DNA of 51,588 nucleotides from contig NZ_LBMK01000002.1 in NCBI RefSeq assembly GCF_001005295.1, positions 1,965,144 to 2,016,731 of the forward strand. The letters run 5' to 3'. How positions within the stretch are numbered: position 1 is the stretch's first letter; each line of letters begins with the position of its first letter. Both the position numbers and the translations under genes were made by a program. Source of the stretch: Streptomyces yangpuensis (GTDB lineage Bacteria > Actinomycetota > Actinomycetes > Streptomycetales > Streptomycetaceae). A model generated the notes under the pieces. The model worked only from the letters and a program-made list of their open reading frames with translations, had not been told where the DNA came from and ran no database searches. Positions 7,890 to 16,689 of this stretch are shown piece after piece.

Positions 7890-9179
7890 ATGTCACATCG
7901 CATGATGTTCTTACGTCGTGCGGCATCGGCCGCAGCCCTCCTCGCCACCGTCCTTCCCGTGGCGGTCGCCTCGCCCGCGCACGCCACCGCCGGCGACCCG
8001 TCCACCTGCCGCCCCCCGGCGTCCGTACCGCTCGACGCCGAACAGGCCCGGCTCGCGGACCCCCGGACCACCGCCCTCGTCGAGCGGGCCGGTTTCGGGG
8101 ACTTCGCAGGGAGGTTCCCCGCCGCCCTCTGCACCACACGCAGCCAAGCCGAAGCCGAACGGCTCCTCGCATCCTGGGGCCAGGCCCTCTGGCAGGCCTC
8201 CGTCCGCCGGGCCCAGGCGCAGCGCCCCGGCGGCGACCTCGCCCCCGGGGACGACCGGCCGCTGTACTGGGCGCGACTCGGCATGACCGCCGCACTCGCC
8301 CGCTGGCAGCCGCAGTTCACCGTGGACCGGGCGGCGCTCCGGTCCCGCTTCGAGGACGCCTCCCGCGGCCTCACCGACAACGCCTTCCGGACGGCGCCCG
8401 GCGTACGCAGGATCTTCATCAGCGGGTTCGACCCCTTCGGGCTCGACGCGGAGATCCGCCGCGCCAACCCGTCCGGCTCGGCCGCCCTCCAGCTCAACGG
8501 ACGGCGTGTCACGCTCGCCGACGGCAGCCAGGCCGAGATCCGCGCCGTGGTCCTGCCCGTGCGGTACGCCGACTTCGACGCCGGCATGGTCGAGCGGGCC
8601 TTCGCCCCGCACCTGGCCGCCGGACCCGCCGCGGCCGACATCATCACCACCGTCAGCCAGGGCTACCCCGGCATCTTCACCCTGGAGGACTGGGCGGGAC
8701 GGGCGCGGTCCGCCGACCCGTACCCCGACAACGCCAACGCCCTCTCCGGCGGCACCCGCGAACGCCCGGTCACGGCCCCCGGCCTCGGCCCGGGCCCGGA
8801 GTTCATCCGCACCACACTGCCCGCCGACGCGGTCACCGCCGCCGTACAGACCCCGTACCCGGTCCTCCTCAACCGCAAGGTGACCGAGATCCCGGCGGGC
8901 GGCACGGCTCCCGTCGACCGGACCGACGGCCCGACGCCCGGCTCACGCGCCGTGGCCGGCGGAGGAGGCGGCTACCTGTCCAACGAGGTCGCCTACCGCT
9001 CCAACCGGCTGCGCGCCGAACTCGCCCCGCACCTGCCCGGCGGCCACCTCCACACGCCGGTGCTCACCGGACTGCCGGCCGACCCCCAGCTCCTGACCGG
9101 CCCCGAGTTCGAACGCAACGAGAGCGCCATCACGGCAGAGATCCGCGCCGTCCTCCAACACGCCGCCGTGCGACGGTAG
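7890..9179 (+). CDS. Secreted pyroglutamyl-peptidase-like protein, catalytic Cys replaced by Ser
   Basis: About 429 residues. An N-terminal Sec signal (Arg-rich start, hydrophobic core, cleavage probably after SPAHA) is followed by a roughly 140-residue helical extension not found in the classic enzyme, then a peptidase C15-like domain: I-F-I-S-G-F-D-P-F-G at its start, T-L-E-D-W-A matching the catalytic Glu region, G-G-Y-L-S-N-E-V-A-Y-R at the place of the nucleophile motif, and G-H-L-H-T-P at the catalytic His. In pyroglutamyl peptidases the nucleophile is Cys followed by Asn; here it is Ser. Activity is therefore doubtful or altered. ATGs at 7890, 7902 and 7905 are all possible starts; none has a clear ribosome binding site. 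Third-position GC is strong across the frame. Confidence 0.8.
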   Translation: MSHRMMFLRRAASAAALLATVLPVAVASPAHATAGDPSTCRPPASVPLDAEQARLADPRTTALVERAGFGDFAGRFPAALCTTRSQAEAERLLASWGQALWQASVRRAQAQRPGGDLAPGDDRPLYWARLGMTAALARWQPQFTVDRAALRSRFEDASRGLTDNAFRTAPGVRRIFISGFDPFGLDAEIRRANPSGSAALQLNGRRVTLADGSQAEIRAVVLPVRYADFDAGMVERAFAPHLAAGPAAADIITTVSQGYPGIFTLEDWAGRARSADPYPDNANALSGGTRERPVTAPGLGPGPEFIRTTLPADAVTAAVQTPYPVLLNRKVTEIPAGGTAPVDRTDGPTPGSRAVAGGGGGYLSNEVAYRSNRLRAELAPHLPGGHLHTPVLTGLPADPQLLTGPEFERNESAITAEIRAVLQHAAVRR

Positions 9180-9374
9180 TCACCGCCCCCGCCTGCGGTG
9201 TGTCACCCCGCCATGGGGCAGGATGGCAGCCCGTTCCGGATGCGTCCTCACGCCCGAACGCGCCCTACAGCACGACGAACTGACAGGTGACAAGGTGACG
9301 ACACACCTCATACGACGGCCGGCGGCACCCGCCGCCACCCCCACGGGCCGGCGCCGCGCAGAGGAGGGGGTCCG

Positions 9375-10487
9375 TTGAGCCGGGACCTCGTCCTGCACGA
9401 CTGGCTGGTCGCCGGTATCGCCCTGGCGGCGGGCGCCGCGGCCGGGCTGCTGCTGCGCACCCTCCTGCGGTGGCTGGCCCGGCACGCCGAGCGCACCCGC
9501 TGGCGGGGCGACGACATCATCGTCGACGCGCTGCGCACGATCGCCCCGGGCGCCGCCCTGATCGCGGGCGCCGCGGTGGCCGCCGGCACCCTGCCGCTCA
9601 CCGCGCGGGTCTCGGGCTTCGTGAACCAGTCCCTGACCGCGCTGCTCATCCTCATCGCCACGCTCAGCACGGCGCGGGTCGTCGCCGGCCTCGTCCAGTC
9701 GATGGCGGGAACGCGCACCGGCGTGGCAGCCTCGGCGTCCATCTTCGTCAACATCACGCGCATCGTGGTCCTCGTGATGGGCGTCCTCGTCGCCCTGGAG
9801 ACCCTCGGCGTGTCCATCGCGCCCCTGGTCACCGCCCTCGGAGTGGGCGGCCTGGCGGTGGCCCTGGCGCTCCAGGACACCCTCGCCAACCTCTTCGCCG
9901 GGGTGCACATCCTCGCCTCGAAGACCGTGCAGCCCGGTGACTACATCCGGCTCACCAGCGGCGAGGAGGGATACGTCGTCGACATCAACTGGCGCAACAC
10001 CGTGGTGCGCAACCTCTCCAACAACCTGGTCATCATCCCCAACGCGCGTCTCGCCCGCACGAACATGACCAACTTCACCCAGCCGGAAGCGCAGTTCTCG
10101 ATCCTCGTCCAGGTGGGAGTGGGCTACGAGAGCGACCTGGAGCACGTCGAGCGGGTGACCCTGGAGGTCGTCGACGGGGTGATGGCCGACATCAACGGCG
10201 CGGTCCCCGACCACGAAGGCGCCGTCCGCTTCCACACGTTCGCGGACTCCCGCATCAACTTCACCGTCATCCTGGGCGTCGGCGAGTTCAGCGACCAGTA
10301 CCGGATCAAGCACGAGTTCATCAAACGCCTGCACCGTCGCTTCCGCGCCGAGGGCATCTCGATCCCCGCCCCGACGCACACGATCGCCCTCCAGCGGGAC
10401 GAACTCCCGGCGCCGCCCGCCTCCCCCGCGCCCGTCCCCCACCAGCGCACGATGTCACCGTCGATCCTCACGGACAGTGACCGCTGA
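9375..10487 (+). CDS. MscS-family mechanosensitive channel
   Basis: 370 residues from a TTG at 9375 with a strong GAGGAGGGGG box just upstream. Four hydrophobic segments lie in the first 180 residues, then the conserved MscS pore-to-beta-domain sequence containing A-L-A-L-Q-D-T-L-A-N-L-F-A-G and P-G-D-Y-I, followed by the beta domain (V-V-D-I-N-W-R-N-T, I-I-P-N-A-R-L) and a C-terminal alpha/beta domain. It acts in the membrane to release solutes under hypo-osmotic shock. The gene is alone; the 195 bp upstream after the previous stop includes its promoter. The last 30 residues are a Pro/Ala-rich tail. Confidence 0.92.
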   Translation: MSRDLVLHDWLVAGIALAAGAAAGLLLRTLLRWLARHAERTRWRGDDIIVDALRTIAPGAALIAGAAVAAGTLPLTARVSGFVNQSLTALLILIATLSTARVVAGLVQSMAGTRTGVAASASIFVNITRIVVLVMGVLVALETLGVSIAPLVTALGVGGLAVALALQDTLANLFAGVHILASKTVQPGDYIRLTSGEEGYVVDINWRNTVVRNLSNNLVIIPNARLARTNMTNFTQPEAQFSILVQVGVGYESDLEHVERVTLEVVDGVMADINGAVPDHEGAVRFHTFADSRINFTVILGVGEFSDQYRIKHEFIKRLHRRFRAEGISIPAPTHTIALQRDELPAPPASPAPVPHQRTMSPSILTDSDR

Positions 10488-10606
10488 GACACCACCCCGG
10501 GTCTTCACGGAATCTCCACACGATGGCATGTCAGGGAAACGGCCTCCGCGCCCCACCGAAGGGGCAGGACACTGCAAGGGCAGCGTCCGGCGCGTAAGGA
10601 GACCGC

Positions 10607-10891
10607 ATGACACCGGAGGTCCTGTTCACACTCTTGCTTGCCCTCGTCGGGGCAGCGCTCCAACTGGCCAGGGAGGCCGTCCGGCGGCACGCCGCCCGCC
10701 GGGTCGAGGAGACCCGTTCCAGGGCGATGGTCGAACTCGCCGGCCATTGCGGGCCCGACGCGGTCCTCGTCGACCACCGTTGCGACGGTACGACGCTGAC
10801 GGTCCGCACGGGAGCGGCCGTCGCGCCGGCCGGCGACCGGCCGGTGTCGGGCAATCCGCACAGCCGGGGACGGGGGCAGCGCCGTGCATGA
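10607..10891 (+). CDS. Small membrane-anchored hypothetical protein
   Basis: 94 residues with one N-terminal hydrophobic segment (FTLLLALVGAALQLA) followed by an Arg-rich helix and a short soluble tail. The ATG at 10607 has a near-ideal AAGGAG box. Its stop overlaps the GTG start of the sigma-factor gene by 8 bp, so the two are probably translationally coupled. It could be a small partner of the sigma factor, but it lacks a zinc-binding anti-sigma motif (no HxxxCxxC), so I do not call it an anti-sigma factor. Confidence 0.65.
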   Translation: MTPEVLFTLLLALVGAALQLAREAVRRHAARRVEETRSRAMVELAGHCGPDAVLVDHRCDGTTLTVRTGAAVAPAGDRPVSGNPHSRGRGQRRA

Positions 10892-11552
10892 CACGACCCC
10901 CGCCCCCGGCACACCCGACGAACCGTCCGGAGTCCCCTTCGAGGAGTTCTACGCGGACTACTTCCCCCGGCTCGTCGCCGCGGCGAAGGCGATCACGGGC
11001 AACGAGCACACCGCGCAGGACGCCGCCCAGTACGCCTGCACCGAAGCGAGCAAGAGGTGGGAGCGGATCACCCACCCGAAGGCGTACACGCGCAAGGTCA
11101 TGGTCCAGTACCTGCGGGATTACGAGCGGCTGTTGGACCGGTTTCGGCCGATACCCCACTACGACGTGGTGCTCCCCGGCGACTGCCCCGTCGACGAGCG
11201 CATGAAGGTGCTCGACATCCTCGCCGCGCTGGGCGGCCTGCCCCTCAAGGAGCGGCGGGTCATGGTCCTGGTCGGCATGTGCGAGATGACCGGACCGGAA
11301 GCCGCCGAGGCCCTGGGGGAGTCCCTGGGGAGCGTCCACACCGCCGCCAGCCGGGCGCGCAAGAAGCTGCGTGCGAGCCTGGGCTTCGGCACCGGGCAGG
11401 TCTCGTCCGGTGACGGGTTCCTCACGCCGCTGGGCGACCCGCTCTTCATCGCCCTCCACGACGCCGCCGTCTGGCTCGCGAGGGGCATCCGGGAGGCCGG
11501 CGACGAGGGCGGAGCAGCCGGAGCGGGCCGAGGCGGAGGAGGCCGCCGATGA
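10884..11552 (+). CDS. ECF-like RNA polymerase sigma factor
   Basis: 222 residues from a GTG. Region 2 is seen in F-E-E-F-Y-A-D-Y-F-P-R-L-V-A-A-A-K-A-I-T with the N-E-H-T-A-Q-D-A-A-Q segment, and region 4 in L-P-L-K-E-R-R-V-M-V-L followed by the helix-turn-helix E-A-A-E-A-L-G-E-S-L-G-S-V-H-T-A-A-S-R-A-R. A C-terminal stretch of about 55 residues ends in a Gly/Arg-rich tail, longer than in minimal ECF sigmas. It should direct RNA polymerase to a small stress regulon. It overlaps the upstream small membrane gene by 8 bp and the M48 protease gene by 4 bp (ATGA), so the protease is likely part of its control circuit or output. Confidence 0.85.
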   Translation: MHDTTPAPGTPDEPSGVPFEEFYADYFPRLVAAAKAITGNEHTAQDAAQYACTEASKRWERITHPKAYTRKVMVQYLRDYERLLDRFRPIPHYDVVLPGDCPVDERMKVLDILAALGGLPLKERRVMVLVGMCEMTGPEAAEALGESLGSVHTAASRARKKLRASLGFGTGQVSSGDGFLTPLGDPLFIALHDAAVWLARGIREAGDEGGAAGAGRGGGGRR

Positions 11553-13360
11553 CCACGGGAGAGCACCCCTCCACCAGCGCCCCTGTCCGTACCCGTACCG
11601 GTACCCGTACTCATACCGGAAGTCTCCGGCTCGTCCTCGCCGCGGCGCTCCTGCTCAGCTTCCACGCGGGCATCGCGGTCTCCCTCCTCCTGTGGGCGAC
11701 CCTCGTCCTCGGCGCCTTCCACATCACCACCTTCGCGTCGGCCGACATGTTCCCCGGCATGGTCTTCCTGTTCCCCGCAGGGACCGCACCCCTGGTCTAC
11801 ATCCTCCTCAAGTCCGCCCACCGCTCACTCTTCTTCGTGGACGAGACACCGGACGCGAGCACGGACCCGGCGGCTCACGAGGCCCCCGCGCTCCACGCGC
11901 TGGTCCGTGCACTGACCGTTGAGCTGCACATCACCGAGCCGGTGACCCTACGGCTCACCGGCGTGGCGGCCGCCCGGATGACCGACGAGGGCAGCCGCCA
12001 CCTGGGACTGTCCCCAGGGCGCAACGTCCTCTCCGTCGGCCTTCCCCTGCTGGCCGTCCTCACGCGGGAGCAGGTCCGGGCCGTGGTGGCCCACGAACTC
12101 GCCCACCTGGCCCTGGGCCACCACCGCTCCCGCGCTTTCACCGCTCGACTGGAGACGAGCCTGGCAGCCTTCAGCGAGTCGATGACGCAGCTCGCCGAAG
12201 TCAACCGCTTCGTCGCCATGTACGCGGGCTACCCGAGGCTCCTGGTCGGAGTCCACCGGTGGCTCTTCCGCGGCCTCGTCCAGCCGTTGCGCAGGCGGCA
12301 GGAGCTGGAGGCGGACGCCCTGGCGGCCACCGTCTGCGAAGCGCCGGTCCTGGCCGACGCCCTCGCGAAATCGGCACTCGCCGATGTCCTGTGGCCGCAC
12401 TACCGCAGGACGTACCTGGAGCAGGGTCCCGAGGGCTTCCTGCCGGCCGACCCGTTCCCGGGCTTCGCCCGCATCGTGGCAGCGCCCGGAATGCGGCCCG
12501 GGCTGCAAGAACTCCAGGCCAGCCTGTTCCGCACCCCGGCGGCCACCGCCTCCGAGCTCGGCGCCTCCCACCCGGACCTCGCCGTGCGGTGCCGTCACCT
12601 GATGAAGGGCGGGCCCTTCACCGCACCGGTGTCGTTCCGGCCGGACGGGGACTTCCTGCCCGACCTCGTCCCCACTCAGACGGCCTGGCTGCTCCCCGAA
12701 GCCGGGTACGGATCGGCGATGCTGCTGCCCTGGGAGAAGTGGGTGGAGCGGTGGCGCGACGCCCGGTTCGCACCAGCGCTCCTCGCGGCGGCCCGCGACC
12801 GCCTCGAGCCGGGGCGGCCCGCCTGCCTCCACGAGGTACTGCGCCTCCTGGAGGCAGGCGAGCGCATGCCCCTGGCCCGCGGCCTCGCAGAACGCCTGCC
12901 CAAGGGGCTCCGCGACGACGGGGAGCCGCTGGCCGTCCTCGCCGAGGCCGTCCTGGCCCTCGTCCGCACCGGGCCCGCCGGCCGGGCCGCGGCCGGACCC
13001 CGCCTGGAGAGCCTGGTGGTGGACGCGGTGCGGCAGCCCCGCGAGGTCTCCCGGCTCGTACTGTTCCTGTCCGGCCGCGGCATCGACGTGCACGAGCAGC
13101 CCGGGGCGGAGGTGCCGCCCGCGCCGCAGCGGCACCGCACGGACGACAGCGGACAGTCGGAGGAGCGGGTCGAACGGGCCAGGACGGTGGGGGTGATCAC
13201 GATCGGCATCCTGCTGGCCGGCCTCGCCATCGGCGGGCTCCTGTGGTCCGGCAGGGGCGAGCAGGACGCGTCACCGGCTCGGTACGGCGGGACCGTCACC
13301 GTGCCGACGACCTCCGAGGCCCCGTTCGGCTCGGGCCCGCTGTCCGGGGTCCGGCCCTGA
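11549..13360 (+). CDS. M48-family membrane metalloprotease
   Basis: 603 residues. Two hydrophobic segments near the N-terminus, then the zinc motif V-V-A-H-E-L-A-H-L-A-L-G-H-H and a second-site Glu in Q-E-L-E-A-D-A-L-A, the E-x-x-x-D arrangement of HtpX/Ste24-like M48 peptidases. A long region without family signature follows, and one more membrane segment near residues 548-568 (G-V-I-T-I-G-I-L-L-A-G-L-A-I-G-G) leaves a short outside tail. M48 enzymes of this kind cleave or monitor membrane proteins under stress. Start overlaps the sigma gene stop. Followed by a strong hairpin terminator. The fused C-terminal part is unusual in length for HtpX. Confidence 0.88.
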   Translation: MTTGEHPSTSAPVRTRTGTRTHTGSLRLVLAAALLLSFHAGIAVSLLLWATLVLGAFHITTFASADMFPGMVFLFPAGTAPLVYILLKSAHRSLFFVDETPDASTDPAAHEAPALHALVRALTVELHITEPVTLRLTGVAAARMTDEGSRHLGLSPGRNVLSVGLPLLAVLTREQVRAVVAHELAHLALGHHRSRAFTARLETSLAAFSESMTQLAEVNRFVAMYAGYPRLLVGVHRWLFRGLVQPLRRRQELEADALAATVCEAPVLADALAKSALADVLWPHYRRTYLEQGPEGFLPADPFPGFARIVAAPGMRPGLQELQASLFRTPAATASELGASHPDLAVRCRHLMKGGPFTAPVSFRPDGDFLPDLVPTQTAWLLPEAGYGSAMLLPWEKWVERWRDARFAPALLAAARDRLEPGRPACLHEVLRLLEAGERMPLARGLAERLPKGLRDDGEPLAVLAEAVLALVRTGPAGRAAAGPRLESLVVDAVRQPREVSRLVLFLSGRGIDVHEQPGAEVPPAPQRHRTDDSGQSEERVERARTVGVITIGILLAGLAIGGLLWSGRGEQDASPARYGGTVTVPTTSEAPFGSGPLSGVRP

Positions 13361-13379
13361 AAGGCAGCCCCTGAAAGAC

Positions 13380-13416
13380 AGCTCCGGCCCCGCACGTCGC
13401 GTGCGGGGCCGCAGCT
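13380..13416 (+). terminator. Strong hairpin terminator after M48 gene
   Basis: An AGCT-flanked stem whose core is CGGCCCCGCACG pairing with CGTGCGGGGCCG around a TCG loop, 20 bp after the M48 stop codon. No clear T-run, which is normal for Streptomyces terminators. It would also act on transcripts from the opposite direction. Confidence 0.75.
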
Positions 13417-13429
13417 GTGGGGTGTCCTG

Positions 13430-13610
13430 CGGGGGAGGGGGCGGTGTGGGGCTACCGGTCGTGAAGTAGCCGAGGAGATCGGTGATCACGTGGTCGGGGA
13501 CGGTGATGCCGGGAAGGGCGTCCAGACTGCCGGCGGCGGGCAGCGTACCGCCGCAGACGTACTCCGTCAGAAAGACCGGGCCGGTGGTGCCGGCACAGTT
13601 GCGGTGATCA
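13430..13610 (-). pseudogene. Coding-like fragment without start codon
   Basis: On the minus strand from about 13610 to 13430 a frame has strong third-position G/C and a plausible protein texture (for example FLTEYVCGGTLPAAG and VPDHVITDLLGYF, then a Pro-rich run). No start codon with a ribosome binding site lies nearby, and the frame continues through the terminator hairpin into the antisense of the M48 gene. It may be the end of a lost gene. The rest of the gap 13361-13758 holds the M48 terminator and the promoter of the peptidase at 13759. I do not recognise the family. Confidence 0.25.
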
Positions 13611-13758
13611 GCCCCCCACCGGGCCCCAGCCCCGACGGGCCCGGTCCCGGCTCGCGCGGGCCGCCCGATCGCGGTTTCGTGGTGACAGGGGCGTGTGTAC
13701 CGATGCGGCGGCATCGACCGCCGGACCGAGCCCTCGCCGTGACCGAGGAGGGCGGAGC

Positions 13759-15384
13759 ATGTCCGCACCAGGTCCCACCACCGGCCGCCGGCGCCGTGCA
13801 GCGGTCCTCACCGCGGCGCTGGCATGCTCGGCACTGCTCACCGGGCCAGGCCCCGCGGCGGCAGGGAGCCCGCCCGACGCGCCGACGCCCCCGCCGGCCG
13901 CGCCCACGGCACCCGTACCGCCCTCGCCGACACCCTCGGTGGCCGTACCGCGGCTGGACTGGGGTCCGTGCAGGCCCGGCAGCCCGTGGGACTGCGCCAC
14001 GGCGAAGGTGCCGCTCGACCACGCCGCCCCCGCCGGCCGCACCATCGACCTGGCCGTCGTACGCCGCCAGGCCACCGACCCCGCCCGGCGCATCGGCACC
14101 CTGTTCGTGAACCCCGGCGGTCCCGGAGGCCCCGGGACCGTACAGGTTCCGCAGAACTACGACGCCTTCCCCGAGGAACTGCGGAAACGGTTCGACATCG
14201 TCAGCTGGGACCCGCGCGGGATCGGCAGCAGCACGGCCGTGAACTGCTTCGGCACCACCGACGAGGCGAAGGCCTGGGCGACCCGCCCACCCGCCGGCTT
14301 CCCGGTCGGTGCCCAGGAGCGCAAGGCCTGGACCGACGCCTACGAGGATCTCGGCCGGCTCTGCGAGAAGCGCGACCCCGGCCTCCTGCGCCACGTGTCG
14401 ACCGCCGACACCGCCCGGGACCTCGACCTGCTCCGCCGGTCGGTCGGCGAGCGGCAGTTGAACTACCTCGGCGTCTCCTACGGCACGATCCTCGGCGCCA
14501 CCTACGCCAACCTCTTCCCCGGCAACGTCCGCGCCATGGTCCTCGACAGCAACATCGCCCCCCGGGCCTGGACCGGCGACCCCGCACAGGACGATCCCCG
14601 CACCACGACCCTCCTGCGCATGGGCTCGGACCGCACCGCCGCGGCCACCCTGGACCGGTTCCTCACCCTGTGCGGATCGGCGCCGACGGCCCGCTGCGCC
14701 TTCTCGGCGGGCAGCCCCGAGGCCACCCGCGAGAAGTTCGACCGGCTGATGCAGCAGCTGCGGGAGCGCCCGATCGGCCCGTGGACGTACGCCAGGACGG
14801 TCGCCGACACGGTGAACTCCCTCTACATCGTCGACCCCGGCTGGACCGCCCTCGCGAGCCGGCTCCAGGCGCTGTCGCAGGGCCGGGCCCCCGAGCCCCC
14901 GGAGTACCCGCCGCCGCCCCCGGTCGCCGAGCCCAACCCGTACCTGGGGGACGAACAGGCGGCCGCCGTGTGGTGCGCCGACAGCCCCAACCCGCGCGAC
15001 CCCGCCGCGTACCAGCGCCTGGAGGAGGACAGCGCCCGCCGGGCGGGCCACGCGGGACGCTTCTGGACGTGGGCGGCGCAGCCGTGCGCCACCTGGCCGG
15101 CGCGGGCCGCCGCCGGGTACGACGGCCCGTGGAACACCCCCACGGCCCGCCCCGTCCTGGTGATCGGGACCCGGTACGACCCCTCCACCCCCTACGCCGG
15201 CGCCCAGGCCATGGCCGCCGAGCTGGCCGACGCCCGCCTGCTCACCAACGACGGGTACGGGCACACCGCGCTGTTCAACAACGGCAGCAGCTGCATCAGC
15301 GCGTACGAGAGCCGCTACTTCGTCGACGGCACTCTCCCGCCCCCCGGCACGGTCTGCCGCGCGGACCGTACCCCCTTCTCCTGA
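13759..15384 (+). CDS. Secreted alpha/beta-hydrolase peptidase, TAP family (tripeptidyl aminopeptidase-like)
   Basis: 541 residues. Arg-rich start plus hydrophobic core (AAVLTAALACSALL) is a Sec signal; a Pro/Ala-rich linker follows to about residue 60. The catalytic domain shows the oxyanion region F-V-N-P-G-G-P-G-G, the strand F-D-I-V-S-W-D-P-R-G-I-G-S-S, nucleophile elbow G-V-S-Y-G-T, an Asp in V-I-G-T-R-Y-D-P-S-T-P and a His in G-Y-G-H-T. The end (SSCISAYESRYFVDGTLP) is the TAP-C signature. Family members such as SlpD/SlpE remove N-terminal tripeptides from extracellular peptides. The ATG at 13759 has a GGAG box 5 bp upstream; longer in-frame starts add non-coding-like sequence. Confidence 0.9.
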   Translation: MSAPGPTTGRRRRAAVLTAALACSALLTGPGPAAAGSPPDAPTPPPAAPTAPVPPSPTPSVAVPRLDWGPCRPGSPWDCATAKVPLDHAAPAGRTIDLAVVRRQATDPARRIGTLFVNPGGPGGPGTVQVPQNYDAFPEELRKRFDIVSWDPRGIGSSTAVNCFGTTDEAKAWATRPPAGFPVGAQERKAWTDAYEDLGRLCEKRDPGLLRHVSTADTARDLDLLRRSVGERQLNYLGVSYGTILGATYANLFPGNVRAMVLDSNIAPRAWTGDPAQDDPRTTTLLRMGSDRTAAATLDRFLTLCGSAPTARCAFSAGSPEATREKFDRLMQQLRERPIGPWTYARTVADTVNSLYIVDPGWTALASRLQALSQGRAPEPPEYPPPPPVAEPNPYLGDEQAAAVWCADSPNPRDPAAYQRLEEDSARRAGHAGRFWTWAAQPCATWPARAAAGYDGPWNTPTARPVLVIGTRYDPSTPYAGAQAMAAELADARLLTNDGYGHTALFNNGSSCISAYESRYFVDGTLPPPGTVCRADRTPFS

Positions 15385-15501
15385 CGGGCGGGGAGCGCGG
15401 CGCGCGCCAGGGATCACGGGCGCATGCACGAGGAACTGCTGGTCCTCACCGCACACGACACTGTCGGCCCGGACACCCCTGCCCGTGGCGTCCCCACCGC
15501 C

Positions 15502-15723
15502 CTAACTCCGTTCCCAGAATGCGCAGTCGCCCGGGCCGCCCGAGGCCCCCGAGTCCCCACTCGGGCAGGTGACCAGCGTCTGCGCAGGTCCGGAAGGCCG
15601 CTCCCAACGGGGAGGGTCGGCCGGGGCGTTCGCGGATCCCTCGAGATACCAGGTGGCCACACCACCGACGAGCACCAGCACCGCCCAGCCGCCCCATACC
15701 CACCGTCGTACCGACGTCGACAC
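15502..15723 (-). CDS. Small single-pass membrane protein, hypothetical
   Basis: 73 residues from a GTG at 15723, with an AGGGGGA box 3-4 bp upstream. One hydrophobic segment at residues 10-25 (G-G-W-A-V-L-V-L-V-G-G-V-A-T-W-Y) follows a short Arg-containing start; the outside part has two cysteines (LVTCPSGD and GDCAFW) that could form a disulfide. An ATG further upstream at 15768 is also possible but lacks a ribosome binding site. It is convergent with the TAP peptidase, about 120 bp away. No family recognised. Confidence 0.5.
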   Translation of the reverse strand: MSTSVRRWVWGGWAVLVLVGGVATWYLEGSANAPADPPRWERPSGPAQTLVTCPSGDSGASGGPGDCAFWERS

Positions 15724-16689
15724 GTGTCCCCCTGCTACGCACCCGGTCCTGGAACTCCCGGTGCCCATTCTGACCCCCGGGAGCAGAGCAGGGCTCGGAT
15801 CGCGATCCGTTCGGCGGGCAGCCGGTCGACAGGGTGATCCGAAGGGAGCGGCACGGGCGGCCCGGGCGTAGAGGCCTGAGATCAGCACGCCGCGGAGCCC
15901 ATCGACGATGCCTGCCGCTTCAGCAGAGGGTCACCCCGCTGCTCCGGCTCCGCTGAACCCGCCACCGGGACCCCGCCCGCACCACCGCGCGCCCGGGCCC
16001 GTCGGCGTGCCCCCGCCCCCCCCAACGCCGCACGCCGAATGCGGCACCGGGTGCGGGGGCATCGGTGGTCCGGCCCCGGCGATAAAGGAGGCACCGTGAA
16101 CCACTGTCGTATCGGTGACCTCATCAGGCATGAATTCCTTGATCGGCCGACGGAAACCCCCCGCCGTCGTTTTCGGTCAATGCCGCGCGACCGCACGGCA
16201 GTTGTTGACCGCTCAACCTCCCGGACGCTGCAGGTCACGCGGGTGACCGCGCCCCGGGCGGGCCGCAGGTCCGCATTCTTGCGCTGGTCGGCGCCGCGGC
16301 GGAATAAGGCTCTTTACGGCAGGACGGACAGCAGGAAAGCTGTAGCACGGCAGCAGCCCACCGATAGTGTTCGCGGCGACCGCAAGAAATGCGACCACCG
16401 GTCGGTGGAGAAACCGGCGACAATTCCGGAACTTCTCATTCTGATGCGCGAGCCTGGGAATTCGCGAGACCCGGTCCCCTTCAGGCGCGCCCACCGGGCA
16501 GGCGCACAAAGACATTTACCCCCGCGCGCTCCTGTGTGCTTCTTTTCTGCGCCGGTTGACACCATCCGGTGACGCAATGACACCGTGCGCTTCGTCGCAC
16601 CCAGTGACGTCCGTCCGGCACGGCCGATACGTTCTTCGTTACCGAAGGCATATTCCAACCAGCGGTCCTCGCCGTTGAGAGGGACAGGC
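15724..16689. other. Long AT-richer leader region upstream of the lanthipeptide genes
   Basis: 966 bp without a confident gene. The part after 16100 has markedly lower GC than the rest of the window, as expected for a regulated promoter region. One plus-strand frame, GTG at 16096 to a stop at 16572, begins with an excellent AAAGGAGG box 5 bp before the start, but its codon choice and charged, unpatterned 158-residue product do not look like a Streptomyces protein; the first few codons may instead be a leader. A CCACCG-GT-CGGTGG palindrome lies at 16395-16408. Nothing else recognised. Confidence 0.4.

Noticed and set aside
9180..10442. 420-codon minus-strand frame opposite the MscS gene
   Set aside because: Gly/Asp/Arg-rich shadow; the plus strand encodes a clear MscS channel.
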